DNA from: Rhinopomastus cyanomelas
Taxonomy: Eukaryota; Chordata; Aves; Bucerotiformes; Rhinopomastidae
DNA length: 64,000 bases
Assembly (NCBI GenBank): GCA_013400115.1
Contig: VXBP01008594.1
Span: 310,001-374,000 of the forward strand
Reading direction: 5' to 3'
Shown here: one piece after another, positions 1 to 11,228 of the stretch
Layout: the number at the start of each line of letters is the position of its first letter
Numbering within the stretch: the first letter of the stretch is position 1
The notes under the pieces: generated by a model
The model's database searches: none
What the model was told of the DNA's origin: nothing
Seen by the model: the letters and a program-made list of their open reading frames with translations, nothing else
Program-made: the position numbers and the translations under genes

Positions 1-292
1 CTGTTTCTCATGGGGGCACCTAGAAAAGGCACAAAAGCTTCCTCAGCAAAAGGGATAAAATAACTTGGGTTTCTTACCTTGGCAAAAAGGGAGCCAAAGC
101 AGGGTTTGACAGATCTCTACCAACCACAGATGGCTCATGGAGCGCAAGGCAGAAGGTCTCACTTCTGCAAGTGACTCCAGACTGAAGCCACACTGGGTAA
201 AATCAGCGAGAGGCAGGTTTGAGACAATTAGTTAGTTCAACTGGGCAATTCATTTCCCAAAGATTTTGTGGAAATCCAGGGTAGGAGAAAGG
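1..292. other. Unique non-coding sequence before the first CR1
   Basis: No repeat, coding or RNA signal is visible here. The open frames are short, lack splice context and resemble nothing known. The right boundary is where homology to CR1 ORF2 begins. Confidence 0.5.
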
Positions 293-947
293 GAATTGGG
301 GGTCCTGGTAGCCAGCAGGACAGCCAGAAGCCAGCAATGTGCCCTTGGGGCCAAGAAGGTCAGTGGCATCCTGGCGTGCATTAGAAGGTTCTCCTCCCCC
401 TCTACACTGCCATGGTGAGACCACATCTGGAATCTTGTGTCCAGTTCTGGGACCCTCAGTTCCAGAAAGACAAAGAGTTGCTTGAGACAGTCCAGTGCAT
501 AGCCACAAAGATGATGAAGGGAGTGGAGCATCACCCTAATGAGGAAAGGCTAAGGGAGCTGGGTCTCTTGAGCTGAGAAAAAAACAGACTGAGGGGTGAC
601 CCCATTAATGTTGATAAATGTGGAAAGGGTGGGTGTCAGGAGGATGGAGCCAGGCTCTGCTCAGTGGTATCTAATGATAGGACAAGGGGCAACAGGTCTG
701 AGCGGGAACACAGGAGGTTCCACACCAATGTGAGAAGGAACTTCTTCCCAGTGAAGGTGACAGAGCCCTGAAAGGGGCTGCCCAGGGTGGGTGTGTTGTC
801 TCCTTCTCTGGAGACATTTAAAACCTGCCAGGACATGTTCCTGTGCTACTTGATTTAGGGGATCTGCTGTGTCAGGGGGATTGGACTGGATGATCTTTCG
901 AGGTCCCTTCCAATCCCTAACGTTCTGTGATTCTGTGACTCTGCGAT
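293..947 (+). mobile_element. CR1 LINE, subfamily A, 5'-truncated
   Basis: This is the 3' part of a CR1 non-LTR retrotransposon on the + strand. From about 376 it encodes the C-terminal ORF2 segment, for example VRPHLESCVQFW, typical of avian CR1 reverse transcriptase. The frame then runs through a thumb-like region to a stop near 574, and decayed coding sequence follows. Compared with the copy at 55,125-55,766, about 25 bp are missing near position 386 (between 'cgtgcattagaag' and 'gttctcc'). The 3' untranslated part reads 'ggtcccttccaatccc' and ends in degenerate attctgtg units at about 921-947, the CR1 tail that initiates target-primed reverse transcription. The copy is dead: 5'-truncated and with stops. 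Confidence 0.92.
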
Positions 948-1078
948 AGGGTGAAAGCAGAGGATCAGACCCAGCCAGGGAATGATCCATCCCAGTATCC
1001 AGGGCATAGGTGTGGATGCTGCCAGGGCAGGAGTACTGAGGAGTATTTATAGGAGTAATTTATATTTAGTATTTATAG

Positions 1079-1180
1079 GAAACAGCCTTGATTGGCATCA
1101 AGGGAGGTTTAGATTGGATATTAGGAAAAACCCTCCCCTGACACAGCTTGAGGCTGTTTCATCTTGTACCATCACTAGAT
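1079..1180. repeat. Folded-back CR1 fragment (inverted repeat)
   Basis: Positions 1079-1130 match CR1 in + orientation: 'gaaacagcc' followed by 'ggaggtttagattggata' and 'ttaggaaaaa'. From 1132 the sequence switches to the opposite strand of the same CR1 segment ('cctcccctgacacagcttg', then 'aggctgtttc' and 'atcttgt'). The arms at 1079-1107 and 1132-1160 are imperfect reverse complements of about 28 bp separated by a loop of about 24 bp. No CR1 tail is present at either end, so it is not an ordinary insertion. Confidence 0.6.
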
Positions 1181-2597
1181 GGGGATGCAAAGTTCATGAG
1201 AACATTTTCTGGCCACTGAATGGTCATCTCCAAGCAACGATGGGACAAAATCTCTCAGAAATTAAAAACAGTGCTTGACCTGGAGGTTAAAAAGTCTAGT
1301 CCTGCTCACGTGGGGTACAACCATGCTCCTGGTGCTGTGCCACCCACCACCTAAACATTGAGGTGCTGTTATCCCAGAGGATTCACCAAGTGTGCCGGAC
1401 CTCATAATTGTGATTTCTTTGCTTCTTCTGAAACTGTTTTGGAGGGGAATGGCAGAAGGCAACACAAAACCTCTTGTTTTTACAGAGCAGAAACCTTTAT
1501 TTCCCAGGGGTTTACCATGTAACAGGGTTGGGACAGCTTTGTCATGAGAGTGTTTGGTCCAGATTCACCTTCTCTGGGGTGTTTCATTTCACTGTTCAGC
1601 AAGGTTTTTCTGTCAGAGCTTCGCAAAACATTAGCATGCAGCTCGTTGTTGATGGATCTGTAGAAAACTAGCTCAGACAGAGAAGGGTGGAAGGGAAAGA
1701 CTTGTGAATAAACATCTTGTTGTCACCGTCCTATTAACCTCCTCTCAGTCTAATCCTGTCCCTGATTGACTTTATTCTGATTAAATTCTTGATAGGCTGG
1801 TATCAGCCTGGGAAGGTGGAGTAGAAGGCGGTGAGGAGTGATGTAAAAGATACAGAGTAAGACAGGAGGAGCAGCAAGACACACAGACCCCTGTGCGTGC
1901 ACACACAGCAGGCAGAAGGAAAAGGAAATTTAAACTTCCCAGAAAAGGGTAAAAAACTCCAAGGAATCTCCACCACAAGCTGCAGTTTTAATAATTAAGA
2001 GGCTTTAAGCTGCCTGTTTTATACAGAGTAAACCGCCATCTGAAGGTAATGGGGAGGTGAAGCTCGATACCTAATCAGCCATCCTCTTGGTAAAGCAACA
2101 TCACCCCGTCTGTCTGCAATCAGCGGCAGAGCAGAGGCTGCGATGCCTTCAAGTGGCTCTCCATGAGGGTTCTGTAATTGTCTCGGCAGAAAGTAAGAGT
2201 TCCCCCTAGTGCAGAGTGATAAATCAGGGATAATAATAACTCTTCCCAAAATAATCCTCAGGCAGAAACAAAATCCAGCGGAGAAGGTGGTGGCACCTGG
2301 ATCCAAGGGTTAGTTAGGTCTATAAATACACGGAGCCTTTCCTGCGCCTTTGCTGCTGCCGTAATATATTGTTATTAGGGGCACTCAGCTATAAGGCTTT
2401 AGATTTATTTTTTAATCTATTTATTTCCTGGCTCTTTCTCAGGCAGTGATGTTTCTCCCATCATCACAACCCAGAATCTCGGACCTTGCACTTGCTCTGT
2501 GCAAAGAGAATGAGGCTGGCACTGGAGGTCTATCATTTCCATTGGCAAAGAAAGAAGTCCATCACAGCCCACTTCCAGAGCAACTTGAATCCCAGAC
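1181..2597. other. Unique non-coding stretch with a CNE-like block at 2.0-2.43 kb
   Basis: There is no CR1 and no recognisable gene. About 1,990-2,430 differs from its surroundings: it is AT-rich, low in simple repeats and dense in homeodomain-type TAAT/ATTA cores (for example 'ataattaag' near 1,990 and 'ataataataactc' near 2,230). That resembles vertebrate conserved non-coding elements. Conservation itself cannot be seen from one sequence. Confidence 0.35.
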
Positions 2598-3098
2598 TGG
2601 CTGGAGTTAGAAGGGACCTCAGAGCTCATCTCCCTCAACCTCCTGCCAGGGGCAGTGTTGTCTCTCAACTAGACTTGGTTGCTCAAGACCTCATCCAACC
2701 TGGCCTTGAACACCTCCAGGGAGGGGGCTGCCAGAGCCTCTCCAGGAAATTGATTCCAGAGTCTCTCCACCCTTGCACTGAAGAACTTCTTCCTAAGATC
2801 CAGTCTGAATCTCCTCTCCTGCAGTTTCAAGCCATTTCCTCTTGTCCTATCACTGGATCCCCTTGGGAGAAGTCACTCTGCAGCCTTACTGGATGTTCTA
2901 AGGTCCTCCCAGAACCTTCTCTTCCCTAGGCTGAACAGCCCCAGCTCCCTCAGCCTGTCCTCATAACAGAGGAGCTCCAGTCCTTAGATCATCTTTGTGG
3001 CCTCCTCTGGACCCACTCCAACAGTTTCATGGCTTCTTGTGTTGGGGACACCAGAACCAGCTGCAGGATTTGAGGAGGGGTCTCACAAGAGCAAAGGG
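2598..3098 (-). mobile_element. CR1 LINE, older copy, 5'-truncated
   Basis: Read on the - strand, this contains the CR1 3' region. The + strand shows its complement: 'ttagaagggacctcagagct', later 'aacacctccagggaggggg', and 'ctgaacagccccagctccct' near 2,931, which is the complement of the RELGLF-coding segment. The terminal 8-bp repeat tail is missing on the left, so both ends are eroded or truncated. It abuts the B-subfamily copy that begins at 3,103. Confidence 0.85.
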
Positions 3099-3102
3099 GG
3101 AG

Positions 3103-3378
3103 AATTACAGAATCACTGAATCAAGGAATGACTGAGGCTGGAGAAGCCCTTTGAGGTCATCCATCCCAGATCAGGACCTAACATCACACTGCCAGACCAG
3201 GGCACCAAGGGCCACAGCCAGGCTGTCTTTCAACACCTCCAGGGATGGGGACACCACCACTGACCTGGGTGGTCCATTCCAATGTCTGATCACTCTCTCC
3301 AGGCCCTGGGACTACCTAACATCCCACCTAACCCTCCCCTGGCAGCTTCAGGCCCTGCCTTCTTGTTCTATCCCTTCT
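3103..3378 (-). mobile_element. CR1 LINE, subfamily B, short copy
   Basis: On the + strand it begins with the complement of a CR1 tail ('acagaatcactgaatcaagg'), then 'gactgaggctggagaagccc' and 'ccagaccagggcacc'. These mark subfamily B and recur at 39,562. It stops near 'ccttcttgttctatcc'. It carries only 3' untranslated sequence and the last ORF2 codons. Confidence 0.85.
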
Positions 3379-4235
3379 CTCGCTCCGCTGGTCACACTGC
3401 TCTTGACACATCTTAGGATATGGTTGCCATTTGAACTTTGGTGTCTGTGCCATCAAGGCTGGGCTTGGAGCTGAAGCCCCCGAAGATGGTTGGAGGTTTT
3501 GTTTTCTCACTGCTGCAGCCCTGGGGCTGAGCTGCAAGGTGCTGCAAGAGCTGAGATTTGCAAACATAACTGCAGGTTTGCAAATGAGCATTTTAGCCCA
3601 GACTCTCACGAGCAAATCTTTCCCAAACAGGTGCAGTAGGTCCCACTGGACCTTTGAGTTCTACGTTCCATCCACTCCTATTTCCACCCACTATTTTCAT
3701 CTTTGGAAGCAAAACCCCAGCAAATTGACACTTGCCCCAAGTGTAAGAAAAGGAAAATAAATAAAAGGGAGAAAGTAATGTTTAAAACATCAGGAAAGTG
3801 CAAATCCAGCCTGTCTCCCAGCCACAAGCCTTTTGATTTAAAAACAAAGAGCAGCCTTCAGTGTGGTAAGATTCAACTTCAGATGAGCAACATTTGACGT
3901 AAGCTTCAATTAGCCAGACACTTGGACAAACCTGAGCAAGGAAAAGATTGAGACTGCACTGGGAAGTCACTATGGAAAAGCCCCTTTGCAGTCATGTTTA
4001 TGAGGAAATGAGAGCAGGTTTCAGTCAGCATGAAAACCACCATATGTTTTTTGAGACCCTAAAAAGTTCTCTGGCGGACCAATGCTTTTTCTAGTGCTGA
4101 ATGTGAGGAAGAAATGTAGAAAGATATCACAGTTACTGAGCTGGTGTTCTCCATCCTGCAGGGATTTGCAGAGGGCTCAGGAAACTCAGAGGTGGGCAGC
4201 CAGGTCCCTTCTGGGCACTGGGTCTCCAAAAGCAT
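3379..4235. other. Unique non-coding stretch
   Basis: No repeat family or gene was recognised. An A-rich segment lies at about 3,740-3,790. The open frames here have no similarity I can name and no convincing splice sites. Confidence 0.4.
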
Positions 4236-4337
4236 CCCGTGCGGCTTGGTCTAGGTGATCCTGCTCTGTCAGGGGGATTGAACTAGATGATCTTTTGAGG
4301 TCCTTTCCAATCCCTAATGTTCTGTGGTTCTGTGAAA
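4236..4337 (+). mobile_element. CR1 LINE subfamily A, 3' end only (about 100 bp)
   Basis: The sequence 'cttggtctaggtgatcctgc', followed by 'gattgaactagatgatcttt' and 'tccctaatgttctgtggttc', is the last 100 bp of subfamily A. It ends in two degenerate attctgtg units. It is a strongly 5'-truncated insertion. Confidence 0.85.
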
Positions 4338-4720
4338 ATCTGTGTGTGGACCAGCAAAATGTGGGGGGATCTGGTAAAACACTCAACACCTGCAAGGAAG
4401 GCATCAAGCATGAAAAAAATCCCCACACAGTTATTAATTCTCTCATCAGGTTTGATTTGGTTTTGGGATTTTTTCAAAAACACAGAGGTGTGTGTAGGGT
4501 TATTTGAATGTTTTGAAGCGATTCTATTTACTCGAGAGCTGATAGGATTGATTTACAGCAACGTGACGAATGCAGAGAGGGGGAAAAAAGATACCAGAGT
4601 GGAGCAGCAGTATTTGATTTCAGGGCTGGCTTTGAGGTGAATGCTAATGCCAGGAGTAACTTCAGCCTGTGGTCAACTAAAAATGAAGGGTAGGGAATGG
4701 TTTTGCTGAAACTGGGGGAA
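4338..4720. other. Unique non-coding spacer between two CR1 copies
   Basis: Nothing recognisable. The sequence is mildly AT-rich and only short open frames are present. Confidence 0.4.
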
Positions 4721-5858
4721 TCACAGAATCACAGAACATGAGGGATTGGAAGGGACCTCGAAAGATCATCCAGTCCAATCCCTCCACCACAGCAGGATGA
4801 CCTAGATCAAGTCACACAGGAACACATCCAGGCGGGTTTTAAATGCCTCCAGAGAAGTAGAATCCACAACCCTTCTGGGCAGCCCCTTCCAGTGCTCCGT
4901 CACCCTCACTGGGAAGAAGTTCCTTCTCACATTTATGCGGAACCACCTATGTTCCAGCTCACACCCATTGCCCCATGTCCTATCATTAGATGGCATTGAG
5001 AAGAGCCTGGCTCCATCCTCATGATACCCATTTTTACATATTTATAGACATTAATGAGCTCAACCCTCAGTCTTCTTTTCTCCAAGCTGAAGAGACCCAG
5101 CTCCCTCAGCCTTTCGTCATACGGGAGGTGTTCTACTTCCTTCATCATCCTCGTTGCCCTATACTGGACTCCCTCCAGCAGCTCCACATTCCTCTTGAAC
5201 TCAGGGGCCCAGAACTGGACACAATACTCCAGATGCAGTCTCACCAGGGCAGAGCAGAGGGGAAGAAGAACCTCTCTCGATCTGCTAACCACCCCTCTTC
5301 TGATTGACCCCAGGCTGCTTTGGCCTTCTTGGCCACAAGGGCCCATTGCTGGCTTCTGGTCATCCTGCCATCCACCAGTAGCCCCAGCTCCCTTCCTCCT
5401 ACACTGCTCTCAACAGGTCACTCCAGCCTATGCCAGTATCTGTAGCTGTTCTTGCCCAGGTGCCAGACTCTACACTTACCCTGGTTATAATTCATTCCAT
5501 GACTCCCTGCCCAGCTCTCCAGCCTGTCCAGGCCCCAGTGAAATGCAGCACAGTCTACCGTGGCATCGGCGACACCACCCAGCTTTGTGTCATCAGCAAA
5601 CTTGCTGACAGTGGAACCTAATCCCTCATCCAAGTTGCCAATGAATAGATTGAATGGACTGGTCCCAGCACCGACAGCTGGGGGACTCTCCTAGATACAG
5701 GCCTCCAACTAAACTCCGTCCCATCGACCACTACTCTCTGGCTTCTATCCTGCAGCCAGTTCACAATCCACCTCTCTACCTGATCATCCAGACCACACAG
5801 CCTCAGTTTGGCTGCGAGGATGCTGTGGGAGACTGTCAAACGCTTTACTGGAGAAGGA
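4721..5858 (-). mobile_element. CR1 LINE, subfamily A, longest copy in the window (1.1 kb)
   Basis: The left edge carries the complement of the CR1 tail (two tcacagaa units at 4,721-4,736). This is followed by the 3' untranslated region and then, reading leftward-transcribed, the C-terminal half of ORF2 up to a KAFD-like segment at about 5,840. The 5' end is truncated inside the reverse transcriptase domain, so the endonuclease and ORF1 are absent. It is the best template here for recognising the shorter copies. Confidence 0.93.
4802..5855 (-). pseudogene. Decayed CR1 ORF2: reverse transcriptase palm to C-terminus
   Basis: In its live form this protein would copy CR1 RNA at a nicked target site. 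In order on the - strand: a KAFD/TVSHSI segment around 5,815-5,845, split by a 1-base frameshift; VPQLSVLGP at about 5,665, where the usual PQGS of the reverse-transcriptase motif B has L instead of G; FADDTKLGG near 5,595, the catalytic FADD box; a GKCRVWHLGKNS segment; then SREVLLPLCSALVR and CVQFWAPEF, the RELGLFSLEKRRLR segment near 5,080, and VTEHWKGLPRRVVDS near 4,880. The three or four frame switches and the loss of everything 5' of the palm show it is inactive. The family assignment is firm; exact frameshift positions were not resolved. Confidence 0.9.
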
Positions 5859-7059
5859 GTGAAGAGAAAAATTCACCACCTCACTGCCCAAGAGACTCTT
5901 TGGGACAGTGTCTTGGGGAAAAAGAATCAGGTTTCAGTGTTTTATGGATTTCCTGCAAGGTAGTGGTGGGATCTTTTCCCTTACATATATATTTTTTAAT
6001 GCTTTTTCTTTAAGAATCAATGGAGCAGAGGAAGAAAACATCAGACCGCTGAGGGTTTATTGGAAAAGTAACACGAAGCAAAGGAAAACACAAACATTAG
6101 TCCAGAGGATGCTCATTTACAATGGTGAAAACTTGCAAACAAGCCCCAATGGCTGCTTTGAGGGCTGTTTAGCCTTGCAGAGCACACACAGAGGGCATTT
6201 TCTGGGAATCCCATCTACTTGAGAAACTTCTGTTGTGGTGCCTAGGCTCCCAGGTTAGACCTCCTAGTGCTCAAACCAGGGTTCACAACATCAACATCTC
6301 TGCCCCAGCAAACCTCATCCCAGTCCTATGCAAGACCCTCAGACTGCCCCAGTTTCTCCTGCAGCTGGAAGTCTTGCCTCTATGAAAATTTCTTATGACC
6401 TGGCTGCTTTGGAGTTTAAGGAAAGGAAAGAAAAGGCAAAAACCTGCTGTCATAAGCAAGATAAAACATTTCCCATGGACCAACACAGGGCACTGGCTTT
6501 GCTGTTCCATTTATGGTGACATCGCTCCCTGCTGAGGTTTATTTAGATCCCCAACCCCCCAGAACTCTCCCAGCTTCCCCCAGTTTCTGTGTCAGCTGCA
6601 ATAATCCAAATAGAAACCTCAAACTTTATTCTTTGTGCTTTTATTCACCCATCACTCTTTCTTTTGTGGGAAGATCGATGCTTTTCACTTGGAGTTGGTG
6701 GACTGAAGGGGACGTGGCAGGGATGCTGCTCATGCCATGCTGTCCCCACCGCTGTGGCCGCAGGGTCCTGCTGCGTTGAAGCACCAACACACGACTGTCT
6801 GCACGGTGCTTCTGAAGGCCTCGCAGCAAGCTGGGCCCGCCGGAGCAAACGAGCAATTTGCAAACACCTCGGAGGCTGAGGCGTGTTGGCTGCGGCCGCA
6901 CAGCTCAGCTGAGTGGCAGAGCCAGGTGATTCATGAGGAGCAGCACAACAGTGTGAGTCATGTGGGCAATGCTCACCGCAGGCTGCAAATGGACCCAACG
7001 GTGCTGGAGTAGTTTGTAAGGAAAAAAGTCCATCCTGATCTTTCTTACCAGCCTCACTA
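5859..7059. other. Unique non-coding stretch
   Basis: No mobile element or gene was recognised. The part around 6,690-6,990 has somewhat more CpG than its flanks (for example 'gctgcggccgca' near 6,890) but is too short and sparse to call a CpG island. Confidence 0.35.
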
Positions 7060-7345
7060 AGCCCTGAAAGGCCACATTAAGGTCTCTCTGGAGCTTCTCT
7101 TTCCCAGCTGAATCTTTCAGCCCATCCTATACCAGAGGGTTGTACCCTCACAGCAGCATCTTTGGGGCTGCCTCTGGCCCTGCTCCATCAGCTCCAGGTC
7201 TCTGCTGCTCTGAGGACCCAGCCTTGCGGGGGGTTGGGGTCTCACCAGAGTGGAGGGCAGGCAGAAACTCCTCCCTCTACCTGCAGGACACACAGTCCAG
7301 TACCTCCAGGTCCTCCTCCAAGACCTGCTCTCCATCCATTCATCC
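7060..7345 (-). mobile_element. Old, highly diverged CR1 remnant
   Basis: The + strand matches the complement of CR1 ORF2 loosely but collinearly: 'ggtctctctggagcttctct' and 'cagctgaatctttcagccc' (complement of the LFSLEKRRLR region), then 'gctccatcagctccaggtct', 'gaggacccagcc' and 'ggggtctcaccagagtggag' (complement of the LVRPHLEYCVQFW region). Divergence is much higher than in the A and B copies, which implies an old insertion. No tail is visible. Confidence 0.6.
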
Positions 7346-9473
7346 TCCAGCCTGGGCTGGTACTGGGGGATGACAGACATGATGTTGTGCTCACACACAT
7401 CACATGTGTGCACGGCCCTGCATCACCCTCCCTGCTCTGACTTTTCTCATCTTTTTATGAGCCTTGGATTTTGAAAGAGGCTTCTTTTGGCAAAGGCCTC
7501 ACATGGCAGAGTCAAAAGAAGAAATGATCAAACTCAGAGGCTCCTGCCTCTTGTCTCCTCCGCTCGGCCCCTCTCACAGCCCTGTGGAGGAGCTCTGCTT
7601 TTAAACAAAAGCTAAACACTGTCAGTGGGAGAGCAAAGCAGGATGTCTCTGAAATGCAAATGTCTTTTTGAGAGCAGCCAGCTTTGAAAACAGGGATCCT
7701 GCTGACTCATGTTTAGGAATCGGGGGAGAGATGCTGCTCCTTCTCCCCATCAATCACCCTTCTCCTTAGCACAGCACGGAGATGCACATCAACCCCTTTA
7801 TAGGACTCAAACCCGCTTCAAACCCCTTTCCCCCCTTTTCTCCCCTGCAACATCTTCATTTTCAGCTCTCATTTGCTTCTCTTGGTTGTTTCCCAGCTCT
7901 GCATCCTTTCAGTTCATTTTGGGTGCAGTGGGGTCAAGCCTTTGCCCAGCGACGAGATCCAAGAAGGGGTCTCATGCTGTTTCCATTTATGGGCAGATCC
8001 TACACATCTGCAGGACTGAAGGAGCAGGACCCTAGCCTGTGATTTTTCAGAAAGGTGAAGGATGAGGGCAGGAAGGATGAAGGATGGAGAAGCACAAGGA
8101 GGAGGCGTAAGTTCCTCCATCACATGGTGGTAAGGACAGGGGCGCAAAGCTGAAACCAGCTGCTGCAAAGCCATCGAGCTGGCAAAGGGCAGAAGCCAAA
8201 TCACTGAGTATCTCTGCATTTATTTTTGCTTCTAAATTGCACTTGTTATTTTCAAGAGCAGACTGTCAGCTTTGCCTACTTAGACCAAATTTCCCAAGAA
8301 ATTGCCAGCCCCATGCTCGTCCTTTGATGGGGCAGGAGGGTCCATGTTGAGCTGCATCACTGCAGTGCAAAACATCAACCCCAACCATCTGGAGGTGTTT
8401 GCAAATGTTCTGGCTGTGCACATGAGCCCCAAAAGCTGAAAACATGGACCCATCTTCTCCCCACCAGTCTTTGCAGCATCGTTCTCTCTACCCCTTGTGA
8501 ACAGAAACCCACAAACACCTGCAGGGTGGCTCTGATCTGATGCAAAAGTGTTTTGTCCTGAGTGATGGGGGGCTGACAGCAGAGCTGTACAAACTCGCCA
8601 GCTCCTGACGCCTGCCCGCAGATATCTCTCAGGCTCACACGGAGCAAGATGCCCCCAGACCCAAATTCATGTCAGCTGTGATTGATCCACATCTCCACAA
8701 GACCCCCTGGATGAGCACCCTGGGATCAGAGCTGCTCGTAGGTGAGGTGTGTGCAACCAAACCCTGTCACAGGAGCAGAGCAGTAGAGGAAACACCATGG
8801 CTCATAGCAATGTTGAGCTCCAGGGGCAGAAGGGAAAATCAGAGTTGTTTTTTTATTATTTTCTAATGTGCTTCTGCTCCAATAACCACTTTTTTTCCCC
8901 CCTCATAGCTTTTCAGCTGAAAACGCTGGTGTGATGCACCAGCAGCACCTGATCAAGACTTCACACATCCTGCTCATTATCACCCATTCCACACAAGGGG
9001 ACACGAGAAGGATTTCTAGCACTCAGCTTGGTAGAATAGTTGTCCACAGTGAAATCTGTGTCTGGTCTAAGAAACAATCAGCTGGGCTGGGTCTAAGGCT
9101 GGGAGAGGAGACCCTTCACAAGGACAGAGAAAAGCTTTCATCAGATCCATTGATGTATCTGGAGTGGTCACACAGGAAACTTTCCAAGCTTCAGCTCTAG
9201 CAAAGTCCAACACCCTGCCTGAATCCTTCATCTGGTGGTCTCTGGCCGACTAAAAAATTCTCCATCTACCATGTGGCTTTTGCCGTCGTCCCCTGTATCC
9301 CAACCTGTCCTGCCCTGCGGTGGAAACCCGCTGTGCTGAAAATGAGGCTGAGGGACAGGAAACAGGGAGAATTCTGCATGGATGCTGGAACCACAGGCAC
9401 TGAAAGCCCTGAGAAACCTGTGACGGGGGTAATTAGAGCAGAACATGGGGTCAGGCAAACTTGTGGCACCAGA
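7346..9473. other. Unique non-coding stretch
   Basis: I see no CR1, tandem array, RNA gene or credible exon. Short poly-T runs occur near 8,850 and 8,890. Confidence 0.35.
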
Positions 9474-9722
9474 TCATAGAATCAAAGAACCATAGAATCA
9501 TGTTGGAAAAGACCTTCAAGATCGTCAAGTCCCGCCCTGAACCCAAATGTCCCAACCCACCGCTAAACCGTGTCCCTGAGCTCCATATCTTCCTGACTGT
9601 GATTCAACCCCTCTCTGTTCCAAGGCCTGAGGGCTCTTACCAGGAAGAATTTTTTTCACGAGTGTCCAACTTAAACTGGCCCTGGGGCAATTTGAGGGCA
9701 GTTCCTCTTGCCCTGTCACTCT
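9474..9722 (-). mobile_element. CR1 LINE, 3' fragment
   Basis: On the + strand it starts with tail complement (tcatagaa, catagaatcatg), then 'ttggaaaagaccttcaagat', a 'cccaacccaccgctaaaccg' segment and a final 'ttgccctgtcact'. It belongs to the same subfamily as the copies at 46,962, 47,408 and 53,305 (shared 'aaccc' and 'gtgatggg' type 3' end). Confidence 0.85.
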
Positions 9723-11228
9723 TTAATTCAGGTGGGTCTGGATCAGTGCTGCTGGAGGTGACACCCAGAGGCACCTGCTCTTGTGTCCTGCAGGTGTCTG
9801 AGTGGCCACAGATGATGAAGAGTGTGTGCCGGAGAGATGTAGAAGGCTGAAATCATGTTGTTGAGTCCTCAGTGCCATTGCAGTGCTTTCATCTATTTTT
9901 TTGCACTTCCATCCCTGCCAGTTACCACCTGAACATCCCCTCAGCCCTGCCCCAGAGGTACCCAGTGGCCACTGGCCACAGCACTGACAACAAGGTAAAG
10001 GCTGCTCTGTGTGATTTAGCCTTTCTGTTTCTCCTCTCCTCGCCTCATATATTAATTCCACTGTGGTTCCTCAGTGGGGCTTCTTGCCCCCTACATTATT
10101 TACAACTCCATAAGGTCTATCAATAAGATTTGTCTCTAATTTTTTCTTTTTTCCTGAAAAATAATTAAAAGGGTTGATCCTGCTGGCATTTTATAGGAAT
10201 TGTGGTAACCTGATAATAATTTCTAGCAATTAAGCACAATACTAATTCACTCATTTACTGAGTAATATCTTATCTTTATTTATGGGGGCTGTGCCAGAAC
10301 CGAAATATCTTATTCAATGTGTTGGCTAATGAAAATTTACTAAGTGGCACATTTTAGTCTTTAAAAAAAAATGTTTATTCATTTCCAGCTATTCTTAGCA
10401 ACCACGTGTGAATAAGGAGTAATTGCTTGACTTTGGAGTGGTAATTAGAAAGTACTAAGTCATTGTTTTCTTGGTGCAGACGGGTTTGTTTCAGTGTGCA
10501 TCTGCTCTGCCAGCATCAACCCAACCTGCAGCCCCCTCAGCACCTCAGGATGCATCCTGCTCCCTCCAAACATGAGTTTTGCGGGGCTGGCCCTGCACAG
10601 AGCAGGGGTGGAGGTGTCCAAGTGAGCCTTGAATTGGTTGGCTCATGCTGTTGAGAAGCCCTCCATCAGGTCTCAACGGTTTTGCTCTGGGAGCAGAAGG
10701 TATCCATCAGCTTGCAGGGCAGGGTCTGCATCTGCTAATCAGAGCCAGATCCAGGGAAACAATTCTCAGTAAAAGAATTCCATTAGGAAGCAACGGGCTG
10801 TGAAATACTGAACCTGTGTCACACCCTTCAGTCTCTTCTTTCCCTGCCAAGGAGGTGGGAGCTTCTCCCAAGTGTGGAGATGGGGAAGGAAGAGGCAGGG
10901 AATGGAAGAAAGATGGGAAGAAGTTATGATACTCATAGTCAGGATTGCTCATTGGGAGCACCCACACTGCTTTAGCCTCCCTGGGCAGGAGAGTGCTCAC
11001 AGAAACTTGAAGGAAAAGTAATTTTTCCCCCTCAGACATCCCTAAAGCAGCCAGAAAGTACAGGTTTCTTCCCACTTTACAGCCTTCCCAAGCCAAGCCA
11101 TGGCTCAACACCTGCAGGTGTCTGGGGCCAACCCTCCCATGGGGTTGCACTTCCAACCACAGCCCAGCCCAGAGGGAAACAAGGGCAGTTGACATGAATT
11201 CAGGACACACAGTGCCTCCATTTTTCCA
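9723..11228. other. Unique non-coding stretch containing a strong CNE-like block
   Basis: No gene or repeat was identified. The block at 10,110-10,460 is described separately. The remainder is ordinary mixed-composition sequence. Confidence 0.4.
10110..10460. promoter_or_regulatory. Candidate conserved non-coding element, AT-rich
   Basis: This 350-bp block is sharply more AT-rich than its flanks yet is not a simple repeat. It contains many TAAT/ATTA cores ('aataattaaaagg', 'gcaattaagcac', 'ggtaattagaaag'), GATA-like 'cttatctttattt' near 10,270, and an E-box CACGTG at 10,403-10,408. Such composition with no repeat or coding signal is typical of developmental enhancers in vertebrates. Function is inferred only from composition. 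Confidence 0.35.

Noticed and set aside
4140..4235. Leftward extension of the CR1 end at 4,236
   Set aside because: The sequence before 4,236 does not follow the CR1 body seen in other A copies.
10707..11210. 167-codon open frame on the - strand
   Set aside because: Composition is that of random non-coding DNA, no motif is recognisable, and no splice sites bound it.
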